A stretch of DNA of 64,000 nucleotides. Origin: Rhodospirillales bacterium. Its GTDB lineage: Bacteria > Pseudomonadota > Alphaproteobacteria > Rhodospirillales > Casp-alpha2. A program made the translations under genes and the position numbers. The stretch lies in the NCBI GenBank assembly GCA_021775095.1, contig JAJFII010000070.1:1-64000 (forward strand). Direction: 5' to 3'. This document shows, piece by piece, positions 52,531-61,561 of the stretch (its first letter is position 1; each line of letters begins with the position of its first letter). Under the pieces are notes generated by a model. It ran no database searches. It was not told the DNA's origin and saw nothing but the letters and a program-made list of their open reading frames with translations.

Positions 52531-53247
52531 TCAAATGTGTGTGGCGGCGTATTGGGACCACAGGTCCGGTCTGCGCCGTTTGGTTATTTCTTCCGATTGC
52601 GTCTGTCGCCAGGCGCGGATATTTTCATGGTGACCCGACGTCAAAACCTCGGGCACCGCTTGTCCGTTCCAAATTTGCGGACGGGTATAATGGGGATATT
52701 CAAGCAAACCCTGCTCAAAACTTTCCTGGGCGAGACTTTCCGGTTTGCCGATAACGCCCGGCAACAAACGCACGCAGGCGTCCAAAAGCGTTAAGGCCGC
52801 AGTCTCGCCACCGGACAGCACAAAGTCACCAATGCTGATTTCTTCAATCTCGTGGGTATCGAGAATACGCTGGTCCAGGCCTTCGAACCGGCCACACAAA
52901 AGCGCAACCCCCGGCCCCGATGCCAACGTATGGGCTTTCGCCTGGGTGAAGGTCCGGCCCCGTGGCGACAGATAAACCAGGGGCAGCTCCGGTGATTTCT
53001 GGCGAACCGCATTGAGCGCGCTGTCGATCACGTCGGGGCGCATGACCATACCCGGACCGCCGCCAAACGGTGTATCGTCAACGGAGCGGTGTTTGTCCGT
53101 GGCAAACGATCGGATGTCCAGGGTGTCCAATGACCAGGCCCCATTGGTTAACCCCTGGCCGGCGAGGGAAATACCCAGGGGCCCCGGAAACATTTCCGGA
53201 AAAAGGGAGAGCACTTGCGCTCGCCATGTGGTGCCTAAATGTGTCAT
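52531..53247 (-). CDS. trmD: tRNA (guanine-37-N1)-methyltransferase
   Basis: The 238-residue SPOUT methyltransferase has the trefoil-knot motifs: [48 protein letters not shown] and [22 protein letters not shown]. It methylates G37 of tRNAs to prevent frameshifting. It lies between rimM and rplS, with 42 and 35-base gaps. Confidence 0.98.
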   Translation of the reverse strand: MTHLGTTWRAQVLSLFPEMFPGPLGISLAGQGLTNGAWSLDTLDIRSFATDKHRSVDDTPFGGGPGMVMRPDVIDSALNAVRQKSPELPLVYLSPRGRTFTQAKAHTLASGPGVALLCGRFEGLDQRILDTHEIEEISIGDFVLSGGETAALTLLDACVRLLPGVIGKPESLAQESFEQGLLEYPHYTRPQIWNGQAVPEVLTSGHHENIRAWRQTQSEEITKRRRPDLWSQYAATHI

Positions 53248-53289
53248 TCGTCGTTATCAAACTGCCTTTTGGCTTGTCAGCCGTTGGTT

Positions 53290-53841
53290 TTAACCGTTGC
53301 CATGGGCTTCTTTGTCCGGTGGCTCCAAAAGTCCGTCCGGCGGGTCAATGATGACCAGACCTTCTGAAATGTCGACCCGGGGAACTGTTTGTTTGGTGAA
53401 GGGGACGATCAGTCCACCGGCCACCACGCCAACAATTTCCAGAACATCACCCGCCCCGTAATTATCTACGGATTGAATGGTCCCAAAGGCATTTCCTTCC
53501 AAATCTTCGACCCGTAATCCGATCAAGTCCGAAAAGTAGAACTCGTCTTCGTCGGGTTGCGGAAGGATGTCCCTTCGGACAAAAAGCTGTAACCCCTTTA
53601 GTTTCTCGGCTTCGTTACGATCCCGGGTTCCCTTGATCCGCCCGACCAATTGACCTTTGGCCTGACCGGTTATGGACAGATCAAAAGTTTGTGTGCCGGT
53701 TTTGTCGAACAGGAGACCATAGTCGGCGATGGCTTCGGGATCATCGGTAAAACTTTTAATCCGGATATCACCTTTTATCCCCCGTGCACCTGTCACTGCG
53801 CCAACGCAAATCAGCTCAGAGGGGCCAGGTTTTGTAACCAT
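53290..53841 (-). CDS. rimM: Ribosome maturation factor RimM
   Basis: The 183-residue protein has the N-terminal CVGAVTGARGIKGDIRIKSFTDDPE and the PRC-barrel half (DEFYFSDLIGLRVEDLEGNAFGTIQSVDNYGAGDVLEIV). It assists 30S maturation and binds S19. Between rpsP (18 bases) and trmD in the usual order. Confidence 0.97.
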   Translation of the reverse strand: MVTKPGPSELICVGAVTGARGIKGDIRIKSFTDDPEAIADYGLLFDKTGTQTFDLSITGQAKGQLVGRIKGTRDRNEAEKLKGLQLFVRRDILPQPDEDEFYFSDLIGLRVEDLEGNAFGTIQSVDNYGAGDVLEIVGVVAGGLIVPFTKQTVPRVDISEGLVIIDPPDGLLEPPDKEAHGNG

Positions 53842-53859
53842 CAGGGCCTTCCCGAAACC

Positions 53860-54393
53860 TTAACTGGCTTCCTTTGTTTCTTCTGCCACCGGTGTGTCTT
53901 CTGCGGCGGTTTCTGCCGCCGGTTCTTCTTTTGCTGCCGCCTCAGCCGGAGCTGTTTCAGCCGGAGCCGTTTCAGCCGGAGCCGGAGTTGCTTCAGCCGC
54001 AGGCTCTTCAGCCGGTGCTGCGACCGCTTCGGCGGCAGCTTCAGCTGCTGCAGAGGCTTTGTCCGCCTGTTCCTGCAGGCGTTCCTGCGCCTTGGTTTTG
54101 GGTTTGTTTTGTTTGGTCTGGTTGGCCGGAACCGCAGGTTTTTCCATCAAACCGGCATCACCGAGAAAACGCGCAACCCGGTCGCTGGGCTGGGCGCCAA
54201 CGCCGATCCAGTGTTTGACCCGGTCTTCACGAATGACCAGACGGTCCGCATGGTCGCGGGCAACCATCGGGTTGTAGGTACCAATTTTTTCAATAAAGCG
54301 GCCATCGCGGGGGCTGCGGGAATCGGCGACGACAATGCGATAGAAGGGGCGCTTTTTTGCACCGCCCCGTGATAGACGTATTCTCAAAGACAT
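53860..54393 (-). CDS. rpsP: Ribosomal protein S16 with long acidic Ala/Glu/Pro extension
   Basis: Residues 1-85 form normal S16 ([41 protein letters not shown]). Relatives end near 80-100; this one reaches 177 by a linker (about 88-110) and a tail from 111 with 17 Asp/Glu against three Lys, rich in Ala and Pro. Extended S16 tails occur in alphaproteobacteria, so this is longer than usual rather than unique. Encoded between ffh and rimM. Confidence 0.97.
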   Translation of the reverse strand: MSLRIRLSRGGAKKRPFYRIVVADSRSPRDGRFIEKIGTYNPMVARDHADRLVIREDRVKHWIGVGAQPSDRVARFLGDAGLMEKPAVPANQTKQNKPKTKAQERLQEQADKASAAAEAAAEAVAAPAEEPAAEATPAPAETAPAETAPAEAAAKEEPAAETAAEDTPVAEETKEAS

Positions 54394-54492
54394 ATTGGTC
54401 TTTTTCCTTTCGTTAGCGCAAATGCGCGTTAATCGTTAATTCTAAATCGGCTCAATCAAAATCTTCTAAATCTTCGGGTCTTCAGTGGGGCC

Positions 54493-55872
54493 TCAGCGCA
54501 TACCCCCATGGGGCGGCATTTGCGGCATCATGCCCGGCAGCATTCCGCCACCCCGCATCAAACCTTTTTTGCCCATTTTTCCGGCTTTTTTCATCATCTG
54601 GCTCATTTGCTTGAACTGTTTCAGGACCCGGTTCACGTCCTGCACGCTGGTGCCGGACCCTTCGGCAATGCGGCGCCGGCGCGAGCCGTTTAAGACCTTC
54701 GGATTAAGCCGTTCCTTTTTAGTCATGGAACGGATAATCGCTTCCTGGCGGCCAATTAACTTGTCGTCAATATTGGCGCCGGCCATTTGCTGTTTGATCT
54801 TCTGGGCACCGGGCATCATCCCCAGCAACCCTTCCAGGTTACCCATTTTTTTGATCTGGCCAAGCTGCTGGGCCATATCGTCCAGGGTAAACTGGCCCTT
54901 CAGCATCTTCTTGGCCATGGCTTCGGCCTCTTCCTGGTCGACCACCTCACCGGCCTTCTCAACCAGGCCGACAATGTCGCCCATCCCCAAAATCGAACCG
55001 GCAATGCGGTCCGCTTGGAACAGCTCCAGGGCCTCCATTTTTTCGCCGGTGCCCATCAGTTTGATCGGCGCCCCGGTAATGGCACGCATGGAAAGCGCCG
55101 CCCCACCGCGGGCATCGCCATCAACGCGGGTCAGGGCGATGCCGGTAATGCCAACTTTTTCGTTAAATTCGCGGGCCACATTAACCGCGTCCTGACCGGT
55201 CATGGCGTCGGTTACCAAAAGGGTCTCGACCGGTTTGGCGATATCACGAATCTGGGTAACTTCCGCCATCAGTTGCTGATCAATGTGCAGCCGACCGGCG
55301 GTGTCGAGGATGACAACATCCATGCCTTCCTTGCGGCCGCTATCCATGGCGCGTTTGGCAATGGCCAGGGGTTGTTCGCCAAGAATCGCCTGCAAAACCC
55401 GGACTTCCGTCTGTTCGCCGAGGGTTGCCAGCTGTTGTTGAGCGGCCGGACGGTAGACGTCCAAAGACGCCATCAATACTTTTTTCTTGTCGCGTTTACT
55501 CAAACGCAGGCCCAGTTTGGCGCTGGTCGTTGTTTTGCCGGACCCTTGCAGGCCGACCATCAGGATCGAGACCGGCGGGGTGCCGATCAGGTTCAGTTCA
55601 TTGCCTTCGGTGCCGAGGGTTTCCACCAACTCATCGTGCACTACCTTGACCACCATCTGGCCGGGGGTGACCGAGCGGATCACATCCTGGCCAACGGCTT
55701 TGGTTTTGACGGCGTCGATAAAGTCCTTAACCACCGACAGGGCAACGTCGGCTTCCAGCAGGGCGACGCGGACTTCGCGCAGGGCTTCGTCGACGTCAGC
55801 TTCTTTCAGCGCGCCGCGCTTCTTAAGCTTGTCGAAAATTCCGCCGAGGCGTTCCGTTAGGTTATCGAACAT
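54493..55872 (-). CDS. ffh: Signal recognition particle protein Ffh
   Basis: The 459-residue SRP54 protein has an N domain, GTPase motifs GLQGSGKTTTSAKLGLRL, DTAGRLHIDQQLM and TRVDGDARGGAALS, and an Met-rich M domain (KIKQQMAGANIDDKLIGRQEAIIRSMTKKERLNP) that ends in Gly/Met/Pro-rich sequence. It binds signal peptides and 4.5S RNA. It is the first gene of the ffh-rpsP-rimM-trmD-rplS operon. Its receptor FtsY is encoded 4.6 kb away on the other strand. Confidence 0.98.
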   Translation of the reverse strand: MFDNLTERLGGIFDKLKKRGALKEADVDEALREVRVALLEADVALSVVKDFIDAVKTKAVGQDVIRSVTPGQMVVKVVHDELVETLGTEGNELNLIGTPPVSILMVGLQGSGKTTTSAKLGLRLSKRDKKKVLMASLDVYRPAAQQQLATLGEQTEVRVLQAILGEQPLAIAKRAMDSGRKEGMDVVILDTAGRLHIDQQLMAEVTQIRDIAKPVETLLVTDAMTGQDAVNVAREFNEKVGITGIALTRVDGDARGGAALSMRAITGAPIKLMGTGEKMEALELFQADRIAGSILGMGDIVGLVEKAGEVVDQEEAEAMAKKMLKGQFTLDDMAQQLGQIKKMGNLEGLLGMMPGAQKIKQQMAGANIDDKLIGRQEAIIRSMTKKERLNPKVLNGSRRRRIAEGSGTSVQDVNRVLKQFKQMSQMMKKAGKMGKKGLMRGGGMLPGMMPQMPPHGGMR

Positions 55873-56031
55873 GGTTTCGCTATTTCGCCACTCTTAACAC
55901 AATACAAAACTTCAAAGGACCCAACGACAAACGCGCCAGTGCGCGAAACTCGCGGATTGGCGGCACCCCGTGAGGCGTAGGGTTCAAATTTCCCTGAAGT
56001 GGGCGCAACATATGAGCCGGCGGCTGGCAAG

Positions 56032-56427
56032 TCAAGCGGGCTGGCAAGCATGCTTACAAATGCTTTTCTGTCCGGCAACATGCGGTGCGCCATGGGGACG
56101 TCTTGAAACGATAATTTGTTCTTTGGTTGAGCGGTAATATATAGAGCGGTCGCGATCAGGCACGACGGGCCATCCTTTGTAAATGGGGTCGCGCGGCGCG
56201 CCGGTGAATTTGACGTCTGCGATTGATGCCAATTTGCCGACTAGGTCTGCAATAAAGTTCACCGCAATTTCCCTGTCATGGGCGGTACCCCAGACATAGA
56301 CATCAATCAGACCGCACTCGGTGCAGGGGCCTGTATCCGCTTTTTTCGGGTAATCGATCAGCACCCCGTCGGCTATGTCAATCGGGTGCCGCCGGGGGTG
56401 CATTCTTTTTCCCGTTAAATTTTTCAT
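56032..56427 (-). CDS. Unrecognised 131-residue protein in the Fur-box locus
   Basis: No family was recognised. The sequence shows CTEC (about 35-38) and two further cysteines near the C terminus (SICKHACQPA), so it could bind a metal or cluster. It has an alternating beta/alpha middle (IDVYVWGTAHDREIAVNFIADLVGKL) and no signal peptide or membrane span. Its ATG overlaps the stop of the upstream gene (ATGA), so the two are co-translated and probably under the same control as the Fur-like box at 56978. Confidence 0.6.
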   Translation of the reverse strand: MKNLTGKRMHPRRHPIDIADGVLIDYPKKADTGPCTECGLIDVYVWGTAHDREIAVNFIADLVGKLASIADVKFTGAPRDPIYKGWPVVPDRDRSIYYRSTKEQIIVSRRPHGAPHVAGQKSICKHACQPA

Positions 56428-56909
56428 GCATTGCCAACCACTGCCATAACCGCCAGGGGTTGGTAACCACGCAGCGTAAACAGGACCCGGCGGGCGTCCA
56501 GCGATTGGCCGAGCAGCCGGGCCGCCGCTAAAACCTCAACTTCTGCGTCCGGGCCGCCGATTTTACCGGCCAGAGACCGGGCCGTCTGCTGATCGTTGGC
56601 CTGCAGGGCGGTGATCAGTTTGACGACCGCCATCTCGCCAGGGCTGACAAAGGCCCTGGTGAGGGAAGGGTTCGGCGACGCAAATTCAGGAGTGTCGTCA
56701 AGGGCCGTCATCAGGGTCTCAAAGGCTTCGATGGCGGCCTCTATATAATAAATGCCGAATATTCTAAAAAGCGATTGGCTGGCGTCAGCCAGCCCGGCCA
56801 CGCCCAGACGCCACTTGCGCATGGCAAACACCAACAAATGCTGATGGGCCGACAGGCGGTTCAGGGGGAGGGCAGGGGAATGGACAGGACGGCGTGAAAT
56901 GGCATTCAT
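56424..56909 (-). CDS. Unrecognised helical 161-residue protein behind a Fur-like box
   Basis: The protein is predicted helical and Ala/Leu-rich with no cysteines or membrane span. It has a basic N terminus, HQHLLVFAMRKWRLGV, and a middle FETLMTALDDTPEF. This layout reminds me of small helical proteins seen in Rhodospirillales, but I could not name a family. GGAG precedes the ATG. A Fur-like box lies 69 bases upstream, so iron-dependent repression is likely for this gene and its coupled partner. Confidence 0.65.
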   Translation of the reverse strand: MNAISRRPVHSPALPLNRLSAHQHLLVFAMRKWRLGVAGLADASQSLFRIFGIYYIEAAIEAFETLMTALDDTPEFASPNPSLTRAFVSPGEMAVVKLITALQANDQQTARSLAGKIGGPDAEVEVLAAARLLGQSLDARRVLFTLRGYQPLAVMAVVGNA

Positions 56910-56977
56910 AGGGGATCTCCAGCGGGTCTGAAACTAATTAGGTTTTTTCTTTTAACGGCAAAGCGACTTCATGTAAA

Positions 56978-56998
56978 TGAGAATAATTATCAATTGCA
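56978..56998. promoter_or_regulatory. Fur-like box in a divergent promoter
   Basis: TGAGAATAATTATCA (56978-56992) is a 7-1-7 inverted repeat with one mismatch to TGATAAT-n-ATTATCA, and is followed by ATTGCA (56993-56998), as in iron-regulated promoters of this bacterial group as I recall them. It lies 69 bases from the 161-residue gene and 185 bases from the XRE gene, so control of the former is more likely. Confidence 0.6.
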
Positions 56999-57182
56999 TA
57001 AATAATTACCCTCTGGTTCTGGTTTTTAAAGCCCGTCTGACGACCAGAAAATGGATCAATAGGTACCGCAATCAGACTTCGGTTTCTTGGCAAGTCTACC
57101 CATACGTGATAAACTTATAAGTGTGTACATAATTTCAATCTACTTGAGCTTGTATTGGGTAACGACTGCAAATGAGGCTTTG

Positions 57183-57605
57183 ATGTTAAAGGTGAAGGAT
57201 ACCAAACAGTTAAATGATTATTTGTCGGCGCAGGTGCGCGCCCAGCGGACCCGACTCGGCATGACCCTCAGGGAGCTGGACCTGGCGCTGGTTTGGTCGC
57301 CGGGAACGGTCGCCCGCCTGGAGCGCGGTGACAAACGCCTCGACTCGCAAACGCTATTTAAGCTGGCAACTTATCTCAACACGTCGGTTGACAGTTTTTT
57401 TGCAGAAGCGCCGGAAATTGACGCCCGGCCCGACCGGCTTACGCGCTCGGATATTCGGGCCGAAGATGTGTCCGAGTTTATTTCCGCTTGCCAGACCATA
57501 CCCAACCGGAGCGCGCGCCGTGAGATCCTGGCGCTCATGCGGACCGTGGCGGAAAGTGCCTGTTACCGCCCGCCCGGCCCTTCGACGTCACCGTTCGAGT
57601 CCTAG
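57183..57605 (+). CDS. XRE-family transcriptional regulator
   Basis: The 140-residue protein has a helix-turn-helix of the Cro/CI type (LSAQVRAQRTRLGMTLRELDLALVWSPGTVARLERGDKRLDSQTLFKLATYLNTSVDSFF), then a charged C-terminal part ending in Pro/Ser. The ATG at 57183 follows GAGG by six bases; a longer frame upstream has no homology. It is probably co-transcribed with the ferredoxin-like gene 49 bases downstream. Confidence 0.85.
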   Translation: MLKVKDTKQLNDYLSAQVRAQRTRLGMTLRELDLALVWSPGTVARLERGDKRLDSQTLFKLATYLNTSVDSFFAEAPEIDARPDRLTRSDIRAEDVSEFISACQTIPNRSARREILALMRTVAESACYRPPGPSTSPFES

Positions 57606-57654
57606 CCGCAAACCGGCCTTGACCCGTGGCGTCCGATGCGTCCACTGTTGGGTC

Positions 57655-58335
57655 ATGACCTATGGCGATATCGAGGCGGTGCTGGCACCGCATGGACTGA
57701 TCTGTCGAGGCGGGTTTCATTTGGTCGAGGCCGACGGTTTTGGGCCGGCCGCCAGCCTCTTGATGATCGGTAATGTGGGGCCGGCTTTTTGGCAGGCCTT
57801 CGAACGGGCCAGCAAAACCCGTGGACCACGCGATCAATCACACCCCATGGACGCCTGGACCCGTCAGGTCATCGATGACGTCGCCAGTCGGTTTGGCGGG
57901 CGCGCCTTTTACCCCTTTGACGGGCCGCCCTATTATCCGTTCCAGCGCTGGGCGGCGCGGGCGGAATCGGTATTTCCGTCGCCCATCGGACCGCTTATTC
58001 ATCCGGAATATGGCCTGTGGCACGCCTATCGCGGTGCTCTGGTTTTCGATCGAGCCGTCGATTTTCCGGTATCGCACCCGCAGCCGTCGCCGTGCGACAG
58101 CTGTCGGGAGAAATATTGCCTGCGGGCCTGTCCGGTGGGTGCCTTGCAATCGGCGTATTATGATGTGCCTGCCTGTGTTTCCCATTTAACATCGTCGGTC
58201 GGCGGTCGCTGCCGTAACCAGGGCTGTCAGGCCCGTCACGCCTGCCCCATTGGCCAACCGTTTGCGCAAACGCCCGCCCAGGCGCAATTTCATATGGACA
58301 AATTTATCGCCAGTCAGTCCAAACCACCGGATTAA
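57655..58335 (+). CDS. Ferredoxin-like protein with two Cys clusters
   Basis: The 226-residue protein has a first part (about 1-130) recalling QueG-like or related reductase N-terminal regions, HPMDAWTRQVIDDVASRFGGRAFYPFDGPPYYPFQRWA, and a C-terminal cysteine region: C147, C150, C155, C159 and C174, C186, C191, C197. This arrangement suits two [4Fe-4S] clusters. No B12-binding part as in QueG is visible. Stand-alone proteins of this form are often annotated only as ferredoxin. The start at 57655 marks the beginning of recognisable sequence; a Shine-Dalgarno is weak (GTTGGGTC). Confidence 0.7.
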   Translation: MTYGDIEAVLAPHGLICRGGFHLVEADGFGPAASLLMIGNVGPAFWQAFERASKTRGPRDQSHPMDAWTRQVIDDVASRFGGRAFYPFDGPPYYPFQRWAARAESVFPSPIGPLIHPEYGLWHAYRGALVFDRAVDFPVSHPQPSPCDSCREKYCLRACPVGALQSAYYDVPACVSHLTSSVGGRCRNQGCQARHACPIGQPFAQTPAQAQFHMDKFIASQSKPPD

Positions 58336-58382
58336 GCGCTTTTAGGTGGACATCACCGCCTTTGTCACCCTATTTACCCCCC

Positions 58383-59225
58383 ATGACTGATATCGCGTTC
58401 ATAAAGATGCAGGGGCTGGGCAACGATTTTGTCGTGATTGATGATCGCGACGGTGCCCTGGCGCTGGGCATTGAGCAAACCCGCGCCCTTGCGGATCGAC
58501 GCTTGGGTGTGGGGTTTGATCAATTGCTGATCCTCGAACAACCGACCGCGCCCGACGCCGACGCGTTTATGCGCATCCGAAATCCCGATGGCAGCGAGGC
58601 CCAGGCTTGCGGCAACGGCACCCGCTGTGTTGCAGCGCTGGTCATGGACGAATTGAACCGGGATCAGGTGCAGATTGAAACCATCGCCGGCCTATTGGCG
58701 GCATCGCGAGATGGTCGGGGGCAGGTGACCGTCGATATGGGGCCGGCCCGTCTGGACTGGCAGGAAATTCCCACGTCCAAAGAGGTCGACACCCTGCACA
58801 TGGAAATCGGGATTGATGGCCTGTCGGATCCCGTTGGCGTCAACATGGGCAATCCCCATGCGGTGTTTTTTGTCGATGACCTGGAACAAATCGATCTGGC
58901 GACCGTCGGGCCCAAACTGGAACACGACCCGTTATTTCCGGAACTGGCCAATATTGAAATTGCCCAGCGGACCGGGCCAGACCAGTTGCGCATGCGGGTT
59001 TGGGAGCGGGCGGCGGGCATTACCCGGGCCTGCGGTTCCGGCGCTTGTGCGGTGGCCGTTGCGGCCCATCGACGTGGCTTGGCGGGGCGCCGGGTCGACG
59101 TGGTGCTCGACGGTGGAGCCCTGCAGATTAATTGGCGCGACGACGGACGGGTCCTGATGACCGGGCCGGTGGCGACCAGTTTCCATGGGGTTTTACATCC
59201 GTCGTTGTTTTCGGCAGATCATTAA
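58383..59225 (+). CDS. dapF: Diaminopimelate epimerase
   Basis: The 280-residue enzyme starts MTDIAFIKMQGLGNDFVVIDDRDG and holds the two catalytic cysteines in ACGNGTRC and ACGSGACAVAV. It interconverts LL- and meso-diaminopimelate for lysine and peptidoglycan. The ribosome site before the ATG is weak (CCCCC), so seven codons upstream remain possible. mtaB follows 13 bases on. Confidence 0.96.
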   Translation: MTDIAFIKMQGLGNDFVVIDDRDGALALGIEQTRALADRRLGVGFDQLLILEQPTAPDADAFMRIRNPDGSEAQACGNGTRCVAALVMDELNRDQVQIETIAGLLAASRDGRGQVTVDMGPARLDWQEIPTSKEVDTLHMEIGIDGLSDPVGVNMGNPHAVFFVDDLEQIDLATVGPKLEHDPLFPELANIEIAQRTGPDQLRMRVWERAAGITRACGSGACAVAVAAHRRGLAGRRVDVVLDGGALQINWRDDGRVLMTGPVATSFHGVLHPSLFSADH

Positions 59226-59238
59226 CGGGCCCGTGCAG

Positions 59239-60477
59239 ATGTCAGACACACAGATCATTACCCTGGGATGCCGCCTGAACGCCTTTGAGTCCGAGGTCAT
59301 GCGCGGTCACAGCCGGACGGCAGGCCTCAAAAATACGGTTATTATCAATACCTGTGCAGTGACCGCCGAGGCTGAACGTTCGGCCCGTAAAAACATTCGC
59401 CGGGTGCGCAAGGAAAACCCAAACGCCCAGGTGATCGTCACCGGATGTGCCGCGCAATTAAATCCGGCGGTTTATTCCGCCATGCCGGAAGTCGACCGGG
59501 TTCTGGGCAATGAGGAAAAACTGGAACTTTCCAGTTACCTGGCCGAGGCACCCGTCGCGGTCGCCGATATTATGGAAATCAAGGAGACGGCACCTCATTT
59601 GATCCAGGGGTTTGACGACCAAACCCGGGCTTTTGTGCAAATCCAACAGGGTTGCGATCACCGCTGCACCTTTTGTATCATCCCCTTTGCCCGTGGCAAC
59701 AACCGCTCCCTGGCCCCCGGAGTGATTGTCGATCAGGTGCGCAGGCTTGTTGAAAACGGTTACCGCGAAGTGGTTTTTACCGGTGTCGATATCTGTTCCT
59801 ATGGCACGGATCTCGCGGGCAAACCCCGGCTCGGCGATCTGGTGCGGCGCCTGCTGAAGGCCGTGCCGGAGCTGCCGCGCCTGCGTTTGAGCTCCCTCGA
59901 CCCGGCCTTTGTCGATCAGGCCCTGCTCGACGTTCTGGCAACGGATGAACGGCTGATGCCGCATTTGCACCTGAGTTTGCAGGCCATGGATGACATGGTC
60001 CTGAAACGCATGAAACGCCGACATAGTCGTGCCCAGGCCCTTGATCTGGCCCGCCGGGCCCGGGACCTGCGTCCCGACGTGGTTTTTGGTGCCGATTTGA
60101 TCGCCGGTTTCCCGACGGAAACGGACGTGATGTTTGAAAATACCCTGAACGCCGTATCAGAACTCGATCTGTTGCATTTGCATGTGTTCCCCTATTCGGA
60201 GCGCCCCGGCACATCGGCGGTGCGCATGCCCGCCGTTGCCGCGCCGGTGCGCAAACACAGAGCCCGACAATTGCGCGCCTGCGGCGATCAGATCAGGGCC
60301 CGTTACCTGACCAATCAGGTGGGCAGCAGATCCGAGATATTGGTGGAACAGGGCAACCGGGGATTAACGCCGCATTTTGTCCCCGTCCGACTGGCAGCTG
60401 AGGTGCCTGCGGGCAGCCTTACCCGGGTCCAGATAACCGGCCGCTCGAACGGCGAATTGACAGGGGACCCCGCGTAA
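59239..60477 (+). CDS. mtaB: tRNA t6A37 methylthiotransferase MtaB
   Basis: The 412-residue radical-SAM enzyme starts MSDTQIITLGCRLNAFESEVM, with the UPF0004 cysteines in NTCAVTAEAERSARKNIRR and GCAAQLNP, the radical-SAM CDHRCTFCIIPFARG, the GVDICSYGTDL stretch and GADLIAGFPTETD, and a C-terminal TRAM-like part. It turns t6A into ms2t6A in tRNA. MiaB was considered, but GCRLN and GVDICSYGTDL are MtaB features. ftsY starts directly at the TAA. Confidence 0.9.
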   Translation: MSDTQIITLGCRLNAFESEVMRGHSRTAGLKNTVIINTCAVTAEAERSARKNIRRVRKENPNAQVIVTGCAAQLNPAVYSAMPEVDRVLGNEEKLELSSYLAEAPVAVADIMEIKETAPHLIQGFDDQTRAFVQIQQGCDHRCTFCIIPFARGNNRSLAPGVIVDQVRRLVENGYREVVFTGVDICSYGTDLAGKPRLGDLVRRLLKAVPELPRLRLSSLDPAFVDQALLDVLATDERLMPHLHLSLQAMDDMVLKRMKRRHSRAQALDLARRARDLRPDVVFGADLIAGFPTETDVMFENTLNAVSELDLLHLHVFPYSERPGTSAVRMPAVAAPVRKHRARQLRACGDQIRARYLTNQVGSRSEILVEQGNRGLTPHFVPVRLAAEVPAGSLTRVQITGRSNGELTGDPA

Positions 60478-61419
60478 ATGAATGACCAACAAACGGGCAG
60501 TTGGTTTGGCCGACTGAAGGCGGGACTGCAGCGATCGTCGCAGAAGTTCACCGACGGCATTACCGATCTGTTTAGCAAACGCAAACTCGATGCCGAAGCC
60601 CTTCAGGATCTGGAGGAACTGCTCATTCAAGGCGACCTGGGCGTGGCAACGGCGACCCGACTTGCCGGGTCCCTCGCCAAAACCCGGTTTGATCAGGAAG
60701 TAACAGCCGATGAAATCCGAACGGCCCTGGCCGACGAAGTGGCGGCGATCCTGGCACCGGTGGCCCACCCGCTGATTATCGATGACACACGCAAACCCCA
60801 TGTTATTTTGGTCTGTGGTGTCAATGGCAGTGGCAAAACCACAACCATCGGCAAAATGGCCCGTCAGTTCCGAAACCAGGGGCGCTCGGTTTTGCTGGCA
60901 GCCGGTGACACCTTCCGGGCCGCCGCCGTCGAACAGTTACAAATCTGGGGGCAACGTTCCGATTGTCGGGTGATCGCCAGAGATACCGGTGCCGATGCCG
61001 CTGGTCTGGCCTTCGACGCGCTTAAGGAAGCCCAGGCGGAAAACGCCGATATATTGATGATCGATACGGCCGGCCGCCTGCAGAACCGCAAGGATTTGAT
61101 GGAGGAACTGCGCAAGGTCATTCGGGTCGTTCGAAAAATTGACGAGACGGCGCCACACAGTGTGTTGCTGGTTATGGACGCGACCATCGGACAAAACGCC
61201 CACAGTCAGGTGGAGACCTTTAAAAACATGGTCGAAGTCTCAGGCCTGGTCATGACCAAACTGGATGGTTCGGCAAAAGGTGGCGTGGTCGTCGCCCTCG
61301 CCGAGAAGTTTGGCCTGCCGGTCCATGCCGTTGGAGTTGGCGAGGGGATCGATGATCTGCGCCCCTTCGATGCCACCGCCTTTGCCCGCTCACTTATGGG
61401 ATTGCCTGACCCATCCTAG
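60478..61419 (+). CDS. ftsY: Signal recognition particle receptor FtsY
   Basis: The 313-residue GTPase has an N domain (LEELLIQGDLGVATATRL), P-loop GVNGSGKTTTIGKMA, DTAGRLQNR, and TKLDGSAKGGVVVALAEKFGLPVHAVGVGEGIDDLRPFD. The acidic A domain of E. coli FtsY is nearly absent, as in many alphaproteobacteria. It receives ribosome-SRP complexes at the membrane. ATG directly follows the mtaB stop. Confidence 0.98.
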   Translation: MNDQQTGSWFGRLKAGLQRSSQKFTDGITDLFSKRKLDAEALQDLEELLIQGDLGVATATRLAGSLAKTRFDQEVTADEIRTALADEVAAILAPVAHPLIIDDTRKPHVILVCGVNGSGKTTTIGKMARQFRNQGRSVLLAAGDTFRAAAVEQLQIWGQRSDCRVIARDTGADAAGLAFDALKEAQAENADILMIDTAGRLQNRKDLMEELRKVIRVVRKIDETAPHSVLLVMDATIGQNAHSQVETFKNMVEVSGLVMTKLDGSAKGGVVVALAEKFGLPVHAVGVGEGIDDLRPFDATAFARSLMGLPDPS

Positions 61420-61561
61420 GTTCCGTTAAATTTATCGGCTCCGTTAAATTCATCCGCCCGCCACCGCCAGTCGACTTTACATTATCCGAGTTTGGTCCTT
61501 AACATAGGGCCATCTGGTTCGGACATTCGCGCCGAATTTATCATTTGAATTTCTGTCCCCC

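Noticed and set aside
57328-57654. Longer N terminus for the ferredoxin-like protein
   Set aside because: It overlaps the XRE gene in another frame and has no resemblance to the family; the start at 57655 is preferred.
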